In this document: in pieces, positions 21,727 through 32,619 of the stretch
Position numbering within the stretch: the stretch's first letter is position 1
Layout of the letters: each line of letters starts with the position of its first letter
Assembly: GCA_951640165.1 (NCBI GenBank)
Contig: OX621246.1
Span: 8,643,001 to 8,707,000 of the forward strand
Origin: Pseudoips prasinana
Taxonomy: Eukaryota > Arthropoda > Insecta > Lepidoptera > Nolidae
Direction: 5' to 3'
Length of the DNA: 64,000 nt
Program-made: the position numbers and the translations under genes
Notes under the pieces: model-generated
What the model was told of the DNA's origin: nothing
What the model saw: the letters and a program-made list of their open reading frames with translations, nothing else
The model's database searches: none

Positions 21727-22047
21727 TTAAAGCTTAAATATGTAAATCGCTAAGCTCAATTTAATTTGATCTTCTAACAAGTCTAATTGCCTTGCTAGAT
21801 GTATGGTAGTAAGGTATAAACTTACAAATATGGTATCATTGGTACAGTCGACCCAACTAAACGTAAAATAGTAAGTAATTAAAAAAGTTTCTATAATAAC
21901 AAAAAGTAATGACACCCTTGATGTGTAAAATGTTGTGTTGATGTCCCCGGGCGTTAAACAAGAGTATGAATTAATAAAACATAATATAATTAATGAATCG
22001 TAACGAATCGAATTGGCTGGAGTTTCCTCTTTCCTAAGTTTTGGCAT
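21727..22047 (-). CDS. Uncharacterised hydrophobic ORF (possible chemoreceptor remnant)
   Basis: A 106-residue frame starts MPKLRKEETPANSIRYDSL and then has a hydrophobic run (LLFVIIETFLITYYFTFSW), followed by DTIFVSLYLTTIHLARQLDL and LEDQI. The pattern of a membrane span followed by D..F..L..H...Q...L...I is reminiscent of insect odorant receptors around their fourth membrane segment. That likeness is from memory and weak. No splice sites clearly bound it, and AT-rich DNA produces hydrophobic frames by chance. Treat it as an unassigned ORF. Confidence 0.2.
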   Translation of the reverse strand: MPKLRKEETPANSIRYDSLIILCFINSYSCLTPGDINTTFYTSRVSLLFVIIETFLITYYFTFSWVDCTNDTIFVSLYLTTIHLARQLDLLEDQIKLSLAIYIFKL

Positions 22048-23507
22048 GTTCGCAACGGAAGCGAATGACGCAAATCACACACACTACTACTTCAGTGATA
22101 TTTATAGAAATTTTCTCTAGTTTCTTTGAGTATCGGAATATCGGAAATGTTTAATCGATTTTAAAAACGATTTTTTATGAAGAAAATCGCTTTAGATCGC
22201 CAGGATATCCGCAATAGATTTAGGACAAGGTATTAATATTTTTTATGGCGGTAGAGTGTTAAGTAACTAAATGAGACTGTATGTTTTAGAAAATAATAAA
22301 TATGACAATAACATATATAATTTCATTGTATAGTCAATAATTTATGTATTTAAAATGTGATTCTAAACTTTAATGATAGAAATTGTAGCAATCAATAATT
22401 ACTTCGCCTTCTCATAGTAAGCCGTCACCGTAGCCTATGAACGCTTGCAACATCTCATTATTTCAGCTCTTTAAAAACTTGAGCACTCCATTTTGCCCCT
22501 TGAGTGCCCCCCCTATATAATATTATGGAATCCACTTAGGAAAACCTTAGAGCTTATTCAACAGCCACAGGGTACGCGGGAGGTTAATTTTTGGAGAGTT
22601 TTCCAGCATATTGGTTATTTTTAATTTACAGTGAATGAATGCTGTATCATCTATTCAGTTTTTTGGACACGTCCGGATATTGGTGTCAACTATTTCGATC
22701 ACGGCATTTTGATTTGATGGGTGCCTCAGACAGCTTGTAAAACCAACATTATCACGTGTTTTATATAATTTATATTATGTTGCGGTTTTCATTAGATTTT
22801 ATACGTCCGCTATACAGCAAGAAAATAATTTTCTTCGATGACTTTTATGTGGATTACCTACTGGAGTTTCACATAAATAAATGTCGTTGTAAATTACGTG
22901 GAAGGTGATGGCGGGAAATAAGTTGTAAATTCCTTGAGATTATTAAACAAATAGATGGGTTGAATGAAGATGTTTTCTAGAATGAAGGTGTGATGCAAAA
23001 TTGCTACATTATTTGTTGTTTTGATCTCGAATTAGTTTCAAATACGAGAATATTATCTGACTCGATCATCGCTTGGTGTTGCCACCTAAAAAATCGATAT
23101 GTATTGAATTTTGTTTAGAAGAAGAAGAAAATGTTTTTATTTATATAAATATCATCGAACCTAACACTCGCCTATCATGATCTTTTATGTGTCCTCATGC
23201 ACCAAAGACTGAAAGAACCTAACACTTAGCCAAGCGCTACGTTGAAAGTAAATATAATACATCTACGATTACGAGTGGGGTACTATGGGGTATCAAAAAG
23301 GAACTAAGTGTAACATTTTAAGATTTAAGACTTTAATTTTTTCAGCAAGATTTTTTAAAATTTTATTTTAATATAATAAATACTAAACATGTGTAAAAAC
23401 ATTTAAATAAAATTTTAAAAATAACACTGAAAAATTTAATTATTACTCGTGTATTAAAATTTAAGGGATACTAAAATTACAGATTAATTAACGAACAAAA
23501 AATTTCT
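22048..23507. other. No gene recognised
   Basis: Long AT-rich stretch. A small (AAG)n patch lies at about 23118-23130. No coding or repeat family identified. Confidence 0.45.
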
Positions 23508-23577
23508 TTTTATAGTTGATATCAAACATAATTACTGAATTTGTAGTAATGATCGATGTTTGATATCAACTATAAAA
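23508..23577. repeat. Perfect 20-bp inverted repeat
   Basis: The sequence ttttatagttgatatcaaac at 23508-23527 pairs exactly with 23558-23577. The 30-base loop holds a second small stem (attact/agtaat). Confidence 0.85.
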
Positions 23578-23618
23578 TACAAATTTTATATTTATTGTGT
23601 TATACCTAAGAAGTATTT

Positions 23619-23750
23619 CCAAACTTACATGGTTGTTAAACTGGCAAAACAACCACGTGGTTGCTCAACTAGCATATCGATCAGATGGTAGCCACCTGGC
23701 AAACCAATCACATAGTTCATGAACTGGCAAACCAATCAAATGGAGTGCAA
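23619..23750 (+). repeat. Degenerate 28-bp minisatellite
   Basis: About four and a half units begin ctggcaaaccaatcacat-like at 23641, 23669, 23696 and 23724, with a partial unit before. Spacing is 27-28 bp. The unit ends in tggttgntgaa-like sequence. Divergence between units suggests an old array. Confidence 0.75.
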
Positions 23751-23874
23751 ATCACATCAACTGAAAACATAAACAAAATATTAAAATTAAAGATCTTTTT
23801 GTACGTTTAAGTGGGACGCTCAACGATGAGATTTACAATTGCATCCCGTAGGTTGCGCTGCGATGTGATTCCAG

Positions 23875-23919
23875 GTTTTATTTACTAGCTGTTCCGGCAA
23901 ACGTTGTAAATAAAACCTG
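23875..23919. repeat. 13-bp stem-loop
   Basis: The sequence aggttttatttac at 23875-23887 pairs with 23907-23919. The loop begins with ctagctgttccggcaaacg, reminiscent of Helitron 3' ends, but other Helitron features are lacking. Confidence 0.6.
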
Positions 23920-24754
23920 CAGGTTCCCTACCTATGCAGTTAGATGATAAGTATAAATGTGCTGAACAGTCAATGCCACTTCTGTGGATACTCTTGGACT
24001 ATTAAAACTGCAATTTCGGCCGAAGTTGCTGTCAAGATCGAAGTAAGATAAGATAATTTATTTATTTTCAATGAATGTACTGTTATTTTAAATTTTCTAG
24101 ATTATTATGAACATTTTTCTGTATTCCAGAGACCAACTAGCTAGTGTTAGCTGTTCCTGTAGGAAATTTCATTTATATATTTATCATTTTAAATAGTTGT
24201 CGACATTTTATTGCAAATTTAAATATTCAGCATTCAATTACTAATTTATTGAATTCTAAATAATATCAATATTATTAACTACGAATAAATAATGCGTTGA
24301 TATAATTAAGTAGGAAATAAACTCGTGATCATTTAACTGAATGTAATTGCGAAACTAGAAGAAAAAGTATATCCATTGACGTTGCATTGATTGAGCTTTA
24401 TGGCACTACTATATACACTTATCTTTTGTCTTCAGGTATTGTACGATAGTTTAGTTAGATTTTGCTGTATGCTTCGACTGTGGAACGATATTAATGTACA
24501 TTGAACATCACGTCACTTTCATTACGAACATGGAAGTAAAAGTAGAGAGAAGGAGAATCGAGGTAGACTAAGTGGGCTAACATGGACCAATTAAAGGAGA
24601 AAATAAATGTCTACAGTCATCCGTAAAGAAGAAGTCGAAGAACTTGATAAAGAAATAGAGGAATATAAGAAGCTTTACCCACAGTGCTCCGTATAGCTCT
24701 TAAATAGGATACGATACAGGTATTTTAAATAGGTTTCATGCATTTTATAGAGCA
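23920..24754. other. No gene recognised
   Basis: AT-rich; no motif beyond short repeats. Confidence 0.4.
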
Positions 24755-24918
24755 CTAGCGATGCCCCGCGCTTATACCCGCGTTAAAATTCATAAATTAT
24801 AGCCTATGTGTTATTCGGATATACAATCCGTTCGGTAGTTTTTGCATGAAAGGGTAATATATGTATAATATTCATACATCTATTACTTACAAACTTTCGC
24901 ATTTATAATATTAGTAGA
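24755..24918 (-). mobile_element. HEL-1 non-autonomous Helitron
   Basis: On the minus strand it starts TCTACTAATATTATAAATGC and ends gcgcggggcatcgctag at 24755, flanked by A. The right flank is A rather than T, so the 5' boundary is less certain. Confidence 0.7.
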
Positions 24919-25572
24919 AAGTACAGTCCTGTTACATGTAGGCAGGTTAAGGACCATATCGGCTGTTGCTCGACTTTAGCTAGCTTTTATATAGCTTATT
25001 TGATATATTTTACACACACCTTATATTTTTAGAATAATCTGTTAAATGATTATAAATAATGTTAGGATGTACTCACAGAACAATTTTCATTTACGTATGT
25101 ACTTAGGTAATGTCAAAACAAAATCATTACTCATCAGCAAATTCTCAGACGCCCCCGTTCACCCCTGAGAACAAATATACCTATGACGTCATTGTTCTTT
25201 GTTTCAGCCAATTTATCATATATTTTAGTATATAAACCCTGATCTTTTTTTGTTGCTAGCTATTCTAGATTTAGGCCTGACTGAGTGAGTAAGAAAAAAC
25301 CAGACGTTACATGACAAATATCGGCAACTGTCAACAAGTACTTAGCAGTCATATATTGTTGATGATGGATATTCAAAGACAGTTTGGCGAAGAAGCAGAG
25401 GGAGATCGGCACGCAATATCTAAGAATATAATAATAAGCGTGTAAAAATGTAGCTTTCTTTGTGCTAGAAAAATACAGATTCTATTTTCTTTGGGGAGAG
25501 AATCAGCAGTGTTAATTTTATCTTCTAATTTGTATTATACAATTCTAATTTATATATATATAACAACCAATT
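24919..25572. other. No gene recognised
   Basis: AT-rich; no motif. Confidence 0.4.
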
Positions 25573-25711
25573 TGTACAGACGCCAGCACATCAAGCTAGC
25601 CCAATCTGTTAAATTTGCCCAATTGAAAGTGAACCTTACGCTTTTGTGATAAAGTTGAAAATCTATAAAAGAAATTAGATAGGGGTAGCTGGATATGCTG
25701 GCGTCTGTACA
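25573..25711. repeat. Element bounded by perfect 16-bp inverted repeats
   Basis: The sequence tgtacagacgccagca at 25573-25588 is inverted at 25696-25711, with 107 bp between. This is small enough to be a MITE. I see no target duplication. Confidence 0.65.
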
Positions 25712-25901
25712 TAATATAGTAGATAATACGTCTTTGATTATGCACACACATAATCTGGACGGTAATCGCGAATTACTCTATACTCTATATTTTATTTCTA
25801 TATATTTATTTCTCCTGTTGCAAGACTCGATGATGTATTTAACAAAACACCAATTAATTCACTAATAAAATATCAATTACTAATTAGTATTCTAAATAGT
25901 A

Positions 25902-25973
25902 TATATAAAATAAGGTATTACGTTGTTATCAGGTTTTTAGTTTAGTTCAGTAATTAGTTTTATAATGGTAAGT
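25902..25973 (+). promoter_or_regulatory. Possible core promoter with an ATG-only first exon
   Basis: TATATAAA at 25902-25909 lies 29 bases before an ATCAG initiator-like site (A at 25931). ATG at 25965-25967 is followed at once by the donor GTAAGT (25968-25973). A first coding exon that ends just after the start codon is common in insect cuticle-protein genes. I found no matching second exon downstream, and the parts are short enough to occur by chance in AT-rich DNA. Confidence 0.25.
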
Positions 25974-26399
25974 TTTAACGGTTATATTAAAATAAGAATA
26001 ATATAAATTTCAAGACCTCTTCTATTTCTGAAGTCAGCTTCAAAGTCTTTGCACATTTTATGTCGTAAAAGATCTGAAACGTCCTATCCGTGTACTACTT
26101 AGATGACACCGGAGCTATCTTCAAGTGCAACCAGACGTCAGAACTTGGCAGTCATCTGCACATTTCTCCGTCTGGCGCTCGTCTACAATGGCGGATCATT
26201 TTACTTTCAACAATGCGCTGATTGCCTGCCCATCACTGTCACAATAATGTGAAAGCTCAATCTATAAATATATTTAAAAATATAAAATTAAATGACTGCA
26301 CGTATCGTGTTGTTTTCTATGCCGTTTTTATAGATATATTGATGAAACTATTTGCATATAAAATAAACATATTGAATAGCGAATAAATAAATAAAAGTC
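25974..26399. other. No gene recognised
   Basis: Includes a GC-richer patch at 26090-26230. No exon was recognised that would join the ATG at 25965. Confidence 0.4.
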
Positions 26400-26500
26400 A
26401 TTATAAATAATACATTTTGGGACAACTAACGCATTGCCATCAGATCCCAAACTAGGTAGAGCTGAAACTGTTATGGTAACTAGACAAGCGTTTGATTAAT
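26400..26500 (-). mobile_element. SINE-A tail fragment
   Basis: The sequence tgggacaactaacgcattgc followed by catcagatcccaaactaggt matches the 3' half of the SINE-A copy at 52690-52800 on the same strand. Confidence 0.5.
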
Positions 26501-27275
26501 TAAATCATAGAAAATCCCAGGAGGTTGTGACTGCAAGTAAGGAGATTGGTAGAACGCTCCCAAGCAGCAAAATTATCCTATAGTGCAGACGTTATAGGAC
26601 TCCAGCACTTTTAATGTTCTCTTAAGGGTTCTAGTTTTTGCTGCATCGCTTATAATAGCAAGCATGGAGTTAGTTGGGCCTTATAGTATATCTCCTCCTA
26701 TACATTAACTTATAGTTACTTATAGGCCGAAATTAAAGGTCAAATATAAGCTTGGGTGACCTATAAAAGTATCGCGAGGGCGTAAACGCACTCAAGAGCA
26801 GATAAACTGGTAAGCTATGCTTATAACTACTAACAAGAAACATTATAGAACCACTATAAGTAAAGTACACCAATAAGAGTGATAAACAGAACTAAACATT
26901 CTGGATACTATTTGCATTTATTACTTGGTTTTATAAGGGTTTATAAATTTACTTTACAGAACAATTATCAGTAAAATGGAGCGGTTATATAGTGGTATAA
27001 ACCAATATCGTTATAATCTTAACACGCTTATAAAGGTTTTATATAATATACTTAGTAACCAAAACTATATCCGTGGTGTCCTGAACAAGAAAACATTGGT
27101 TTATAATGGTCTTGCAAATTCTGTTATAGTCTCAGTACGGATATTTTGATTATGTTGAATTGTAGAAATATGAGAAGGTTCCGTACAAAATTGTTATTGT
27201 GAAAATTCAAGACAAAATGTTTATGTTAATGATTCTGCACGAAAAAACGTTTAATCGATAAAAGCAATTTTAAAT

Positions 27276-27434
27276 GTAGACTTGGAAGATTGTGTTAGTG
27301 AGGAACCTGTACAAGAAGATGAATGCGATATTGAAAACTATTCCAATTTTCAACTACATAGCGATCTTAGAAAATGGGCTGTAGAATACAATACGACATG
27401 CGGCATTCAATTCTTTATTAGAAATTTTGAATAA
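27276..27434 (+). pseudogene. Acidic-then-basic N-terminal remnant of a transposon protein
   Basis: The frame reads VDLEDCVSEEPVQEDECDIE, then NFQLHSDLRKWAVEYNTT, and stops at 27432. An acidic linker followed by 'LR.WA.EYN.T...' resembles the N-terminal part of uncharacterised insect transposon-encoded proteins. No Met start is in frame just upstream. It ends 144 bp before the stop of the opposing gene. Confidence 0.4.
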
Positions 27435-27577
27435 ATGTATTTGTTAAGTTTGTTTCAAATTCTTCAAGTTCTCTTAGATTTCTTATAACATGTCTACATC
27501 TACGTCTTCTTGCTTTCTTGAAACGGTCATTGGATGTACGGGTTTAATTCATTCTGAATCTCTCTTCGACACAGAAC

Positions 27578-27946
27578 TCAGCACATGTTAGTTTGTATTT
27601 CATAAAGTGCATTTTGATTTGGTATGATGGTTTTAATGTCTTCTTTGATTGACTTTACTTCATGTTGAAGTTGTGGAATTTGACCATCCTCGACAGGCTG
27701 TATTTGGTTATCCGTGTTGTAAAGAACGAAATGTTGAGCATTTAAACTGACATCTGACAGTGTTTCTTCTGCTTCTGTTATGACAAGTTGAGGGTTTTGC
27801 GCGACAAAAGAAGATACAGGTAAAATTGCTGAACCAGATTGAATGGTAGCCGAGTTTTGTTGTAAATGAAGTGATCTTGTAGTATTTGAATGAGTATCTT
27901 CTCGAGAGACCGTTGGCATCTCACTAATTTGGTCTTGATCACCATT
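27578..27946 (-). CDS. Uncharacterised transposon-borne exon
   Basis: The minus-strand frame continues up to 27985 with an ATG, but a good acceptor (tttattgtttcacag) ends at 27947, so the exon probably starts at 27946 with NGDQDQISEMPTVSREDTHS. It is rich in Ser/Thr/Gln/Asn and ends in a helical-looking IPQLQHEVKSIKEDIKTII segment, then stops at 27578. I know of no domain match. Its position inside the terminal repeats makes it a transposon gene, perhaps an accessory protein. The upstream exon was not found. Confidence 0.4.
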   Translation of the reverse strand, partial: NGDQDQISEMPTVSREDTHSNTTRSLHLQQNSATIQSGSAILPVSSFVAQNPQLVITEAEETLSDVSLNAQHFVLYNTDNQIQPVEDGQIPQLQHEVKSIKEDIKTIIPNQNALYEIQTNMC

Positions 27947-28586
27947 CTGTGAAACAATAAACCAAGTTAGCAGGGGAAAGCACAAAAATAGAAGTAGAAA
28001 ATATTACAAACAATTTTTAAAGCTCGAAAAGTAGTTTAAATCCTATCAACGTCCAGAAACATTACCATCTTCACACCTGACACCTAAACAAAAATATGAA
28101 AATAAGACATCGGTACCTAATAACAACATAGAGTAACATTACAATATTTAAGGAACTCTAATTCCAAACAATATGGCCAAGCAATAGTTCTGCTATTTAC
28201 CATTTTTAAACAAAGTACGCCTATAACGGTTTGTTAATGTATTTGGGAAGACCAAGTTTGTCAAGATGGCGACTTGTCGTTGTATGTCTTACTGAAACCA
28301 ACATTATTTTAAAATTCAACTTAATGAAAACGTGAATTTCGAAGGGCGTCAAAAAATTTTGACAAAAAACTTATTACACTTCACCGAAAATATACCTGCG
28401 CCATGCACATTCAAACACGGCTTCACTTATTATTAACTAACACCCTACTCTTATTCTAGATAATATTTATTATACAAATATAATAACTTACCTTTATCAA
28501 TATTAATTAATCTTTACAAATGTGCATAACAACATTCACCAATTCACATCACTTTGTATGAGCTTGTAAGATATTCACTGTGTACG

Positions 28587-28760
28587 TTATTGTCGTGTTT
28601 GGTTCCATTTAGCGCTCATAGTTAGCTTCGCGAGAGCAAATAGTTCTTCTTGGTCTAACTATAAGGTTACTACTTATTGTCGTGATTGGTTCCATTAGGC
28701 GCTGATAGTTGGCTTCGCGGGAGAAAATAGTTTTACATAGTCCAACTATATGGCCGTTAT
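28587..28760. repeat. Two tandem 87-bp units inside the transposon
   Basis: Units start at 28587 and 28674 (ttattgtcgtg...ggttccatt, then cttcgcg and agtccaactata-like ends) and differ at several sites. They lie upstream of the minus-strand gene, so could be a promoter or enhancer duplication, or transposase-binding repeats. Confidence 0.7.
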
Positions 28761-28923
28761 TGGTCAAAATGGTATTCACGAAGTCTACTATAGATATTTA
28801 ATTAGCTAAAATACGCCTATAAATTGGGCCCTTTTCCGTGGTTATAATTGCTTACTATTCCGTTATAGTCCTAATGAAATGGTGGTTCCAGGACAATTAC
28901 TAGACCACATTTTGCTGCTTGGG

Positions 28924-29133
28924 CTGTACGCCATGTTAGCTAGGCTGCTGTCCCTTATTAAATACTCTTCATATTAAGTAAGTAATCTAGTAAAAAGGGG
29001 GCTTAACGAACCCATGTACGCCATCAAGGTCACTAGAGTTCACCCTAGAGGTGGTAGGGGCCGCAAGCAGCGAACGGTTGTATGCTCATTTGTGAAGTTG
29101 AGAAATAGCGTCATAATATGTTTTTTGTTTCTG
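28924..29133. other. No gene recognised
   Basis: Mixed composition; no motif. Confidence 0.4.
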
Positions 29134-29319
29134 TTACCTAGCTATTAGTTTGTTCTTTATATCTGTATGTACTTTAGGTATTAATAATTTTAATGGACTA
29201 GGCAGAACACTTCCCATTTTTCTACTTTGTAAGAGCTCTGCTGGTGAAGGTAAATCGTTGCTCAGAGGAGTATTCAAGCATTCTAATAACGCAAGTCGAT
29301 AATCAGAATTGTCATCCAT
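29134..29319 (-). pseudogene. LTR-retrotransposon integrase C-terminal fragment
   Basis: The 61-residue frame reads DYRLALLECLNTPLSNDLPS, then PAELLQSRKMGSVLP. The pattern 'D..LALL..RNTP......SPA.LL..R..R..LP' is the region after the integrase core of gypsy-type (Ty3) retrotransposons. The catalytic D,D35E part and LTRs are absent. It is a short 3' fragment with an intact frame. Confidence 0.65.
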
Positions 29320-29869
29320 TGATTTTCTTCTTCTTTCTTATGATTTGTTTTATTGTCTGAACAGTCATTATCCAACTCTCTGGTTTTACTTACGTCCCGC
29401 AACTCAATTAACAAAATTAAATAGTAAAAAATAAAGATTTTTGCACTATAGTCAACTATTAGTTTATTGAGGACCCGCCAGGCCTTTGTCACACAAAATA
29501 AAACCAAATAGTCTCTCAACGGTCAAGCGGTAGGGTGAAAGGTACCTAGATAATGACAAACCCATTACCAGGATGTAGTTTGAACACAGAACGTTCAAAT
29601 GTTGGGTCGGGCCAAAATGGGGTATGAGGGGTTTTGTGACACAAAAACATATCCATCAAATAGTTTGGAGCCTGTAAGATGGTTATGTTTTACGACATCC
29701 TGTGCCTAATCTCTTCTCGATCGTTGTCTATTACAACAGAAAATATGCTCAAGTCCGCAAATACAGGTGAATTGCGCACGTGAGCACTATGATCTTGCAC
29801 ATGACCTGCGTAGTTGGTTTATTAAGTATTATTTATCTATATAAGTATGTATTTACAAAAGAAAAGTAG
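29320..29869. other. No gene recognised
   Basis: A 78-residue minus-strand frame (29283-29519) has no features I recognise. Nothing else was seen. Confidence 0.4.
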
Positions 29870-30000
29870 TGTATGTAGTATATCAGTTATCTGGTTTCCA
29901 TAGTACAAGCTCTGCTTAGTTTGGTCAGATGGCCGTGTGTAAATAATGTCCCAGGATATTACTATTATTATTTATTATTATTGACTTTTAATATGTTTAG
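29870..30000 (+). mobile_element. SINE-A 3' fragment
   Basis: The sequence tatcagttatctggtttcca is followed by tagtacaagctctgcttagt and an ATT-rich tail. The head is missing. Confidence 0.65.
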
Positions 30001-30260
30001 GATCCATGTTATAAAACGCGCTGTATATTATGCGTGTTACCATTCAAAATATATTATTATTATGAATGAACGCATGTGCAATCTCAAAATATCCGTCTAA
30101 TGACTCGTGCGCAATTTATGTGTTAATGTCTCTGACATTATGTTCATTCACTAACTGCGTCTAGTTTTGGATCTGTGCTTCAGTCGCATGAGCTTAAAAG
30201 ATAAAATTAAGTAGCCTGTATAAATAAGGTTAGCATTCTATTTAATTTAATTATATTCAA

Positions 30261-30412
30261 CTAGCTGTGCCCCGCGGTTTTACCTGTGTTAAACTTTATA
30301 AATTATAGCCTATGTGGTTATCCAGGGTGTCAGCTACCTCCATACCCAATTTTATTAAAATTTCTCCAGCCATTAAGACGTGAAGAAGTAACAAATTATA
30401 ATATTAGTGTGA
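30261..30412 (-). mobile_element. HEL-1 non-autonomous Helitron, both ends present
   Basis: On the minus strand TCACACTAATATTATAATTT starts it and aaccgcggggcacagctag ends it. The flanks are A (30260) and T (30413), so TC...CTAG sits within an AT target. 152 bp, no coding. Confidence 0.8.
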
Positions 30413-30795
30413 TTGAATTATATTTAACGTTAGTCAATAAATTTTAATTATGTTATATTCCTTTATTATTTTGTCTCTTAATTATTTTAATTTTTAATGA
30501 TCTAATTATTGCTATGTCCTATAATAAATTTTACTCAAAAGACATTCAAACATTTAAAAAAAATATGTTTTTGGTCTGTTTTATGTATGTTTGTAAGAGG
30601 TTTTCTAATGTGCTCGACACAATAATAAATGTTCTAAAAATCTTATTTTCTTGAATTTATATAATTTATGCCTGGATAAGTGCCGAAAGTGTCGAAAAGT
30701 TCAATATATGTGCTAACCAGAGTAAACAATTATAAAATATGGGCAGGAAAGGGGAAGGATTTGCTTTTGAAAGCAGATCATTACTTTATATTATA
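30413..30795. other. No gene recognised
   Basis: AT-rich spacer between two Helitrons. Confidence 0.4.
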
Positions 30796-30983
30796 CTAGC
30801 TGTGCCCCGCGGTTTTACCCGCGTTATTCTTTATAAATTATAGCCTATGTGTCATTATGTTGTATAAGCTATATTATTGTAAAGTTTCATTAGAATCCAT
30901 TCAGTAGTTTTTACGCGAACGAGTTTACAAACATCCATTCATACTTACTAACTTTCGCGTTTATAATACATATTATAGTAGGA
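30796..30983 (-). mobile_element. HEL-1 non-autonomous Helitron, both ends present
   Basis: The minus strand reads TCCTACTATAATATGTATTA at its start and ggtaaaaccgcggggcacag then ctag at its end. The flanks are A (30795) and T (30984). 188 bp. The cleanest HEL-1 copy in the window. Confidence 0.85.
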
Positions 30984-30987
30984 TTGC

Positions 30988-31106
30988 AGTGGTTAGGTAC
31001 ACTAGACTAGCGTCAGAATTGTTCGAGCCCTCCAGTTGACCTCTGACTTAACGACTTTAACCGGGACCGACAGCTTAACGGTCTGAAGCACGGAGGCGCA
31101 CAGAAA
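30988..31106 (+). repeat. REP-1 fragment
   Basis: Contains ttgacctctgacttaacgac, aaccgggaccgacagcttaa and gaagcacggaggcgcacaga, in the order of the fuller copies. Confidence 0.65.
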
Positions 31107-31500
31107 TTTCAAATCAAATCAAAGGTTAAGATGACGCTTTTCAACGCCTACTGCCAATCCTTATACACGAGCAGTCTGTGGGTTAACTTTATGCAGAGGG
31201 TATACAGTAGCTTGCGCATACCATACAATAACACGATATGGGTGTTGATGGGGCTGCCGCTTTTTTTTTAAAGTGTAGCTTAACGTTCCGAAGTACGGAG
31301 GTGCACAGAAATTTAACCACTTTGGCGGTCACCTATCTATACACTGACCGCGCTCTTAGGTGCCTAACCTCGCCGATCACTTATGAACCGGAGAGAGTAA
31401 CTGGCTATGAGAGCATAATCATAATCATGATCATTTATTGCTTTCCGTGTTGGTACATGACAAATCTTGGTAAAATATTATGCAGACTACTATTATGCAC
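31107..31500 (+). repeat. Chimeric LINE/REP-1 segment, left copy
   Basis: About 150 bp of CR1-like LINE (TLFNAYCQSLYTSSLWVNF, then NNTIWVLMGLP) runs straight into REP-1 sequence starting after a T-run at 31259-31268. The same joint occurs inverted at 34995-35397, about 95% identical by eye. Just after the segment the LINE resumes at 'FGLPRYCSAS', so the REP-1 part is an insertion within the LINE. Confidence 0.75.
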
Positions 31501-31599
31501 ACAAAAATAATATGCAGACTATTTATTTTATAATATACTTACGTGATGTCGGGCCAGTTTTATTTACGACTAAGCCTAGGAGGTCGTCCAGCAATATAA

Positions 31600-31856
31600 A
31601 ACTACAAACTACGTACCAACGAGCACCCCATTTGTTCGGACTGCCGCGCTATTGCAGCGCCTCTGCCATGTTTGCAGAAAACAGCGTAGATGGGTCTGAT
31701 GCCAGCATAAGGAAACGATGTGCCTCCATAATGCAACGGATGCGATCCAGTTCGAATAGCATCGTGATTGTGTTGGGTGGTCGCTGGGACTCGCCTATGT
31801 TCCGGCACTGGACATCCCTACACTCTACAGGTGGTCGTGTTCTGGGCTTGGTTTAA
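31600..31856 (+). pseudogene. CR1-like LINE ORF2, C-terminal end
   Basis: The frame continues the LINE broken at 31257: FGLPRYCSASAMFAENSVDG, then IRKRCASIMQRMRSSS and GRWDSPMFRHWTSLH. It is the same protein as 4525-5077, but with the part after IMRK intact (RWD.P..RHW..LH). It stops at 31854. Confidence 0.75.
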
Positions 31857-32619
31857 GCTTGTGCCCTCCACCCACATTGTACTTAAATTGCTATTACTAA
31901 CACTAGTTATTAAGATGTATTACTAACAAATAATATGGACTGTGTCTGAATTAAATGATTTATTATTATTATTATTTGGGGTTTGAACCTCGACTGTGTG
32001 CGGTTACTGACAAGTGAGATGTATGGAGGTTGTTTTAGGGACGTACCAAAGTTTTTTGCAACAACCGCTCTACGTAAATACGCGAAAAGGCATGCCTCTA
32101 GTCGTGTCGTGTCTTGTTGTACTCAATCGACAAGGCGTAGACCGAGTTCTAATACATAGTTAGGTAACCAATAAGTACTGTCCACTGGAGAAAATACAGT
32201 ACCCATTCATGAACGGGCAATGGGTAACGCCGTTCCGGAACGTGTCCAAAAGGAACTCAGACTAACATCCTCATTCCAAGAGCACAAGTTTTAAAACAGG
32301 GGCGTTACCCTTATACTGAAATAAACACGCTCTAGTAACTACCAGGCGGGCTTCAAATAGCACAATGTGTTTCCTGACACGTTTATTTATCCTATCGAAC
32401 ATGTATTAAAGCCCGATGAAAAGCTTTGATACTGAGACTTTAGTTTCTTTTAGTTCTGTAAACATTTCGCGGTTTATCGTGAATTATGGGTAACCTGCGT
32501 GGTTTTGGTGAAATATTAAAGTGTCAATGTGGTAGATTGATAAGAATTGTTAATAAACTCTGTATTCCGTGAAACATATTATACAGAATCGTTTCTAAAA
32601 TAAAATAAAAAACTTGTGT
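31857..32619. other. No gene recognised
   Basis: An (ATT)n run at about 31960-31975; then GC-richer sequence to about 32340 without a recognised frame. Confidence 0.4.

Larger units (their letters stand above)
26559..28923. mobile_element. 2.4-kb DNA transposon with 15-bp terminal inverted repeats
   Basis: The ends are CCCAAGCAGCAAAAT (26559-26573) and its exact complement (28909-28923). Both subterminal regions are studded with TTATAG/CTATAA words, as expected for transposase-binding repeats. Inside, a plus-strand remnant (27276-27434) converges on a minus-strand exon (27578-27946). No clear target duplication flanks it: the best direct match is CT, or a degraded GAACGC/GTACGC. I cannot assign a superfamily. 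No catalytic transposase domain is visible, so it is probably non-autonomous. Confidence 0.7.

Noticed and set aside
23641..23750. CRISPR-like array
   Set aside because: Eukaryotic context and units that are contiguous and degenerate, with no unique spacers; it is a minisatellite.
29283..29519. 78-residue minus frame upstream of the integrase fragment
   Set aside because: No integrase motif can be read in it and its composition is that of random AT-rich DNA.
31602..31808. 68-residue minus-strand frame
   Set aside because: Shadow of the LINE C-terminus read on the opposite strand.
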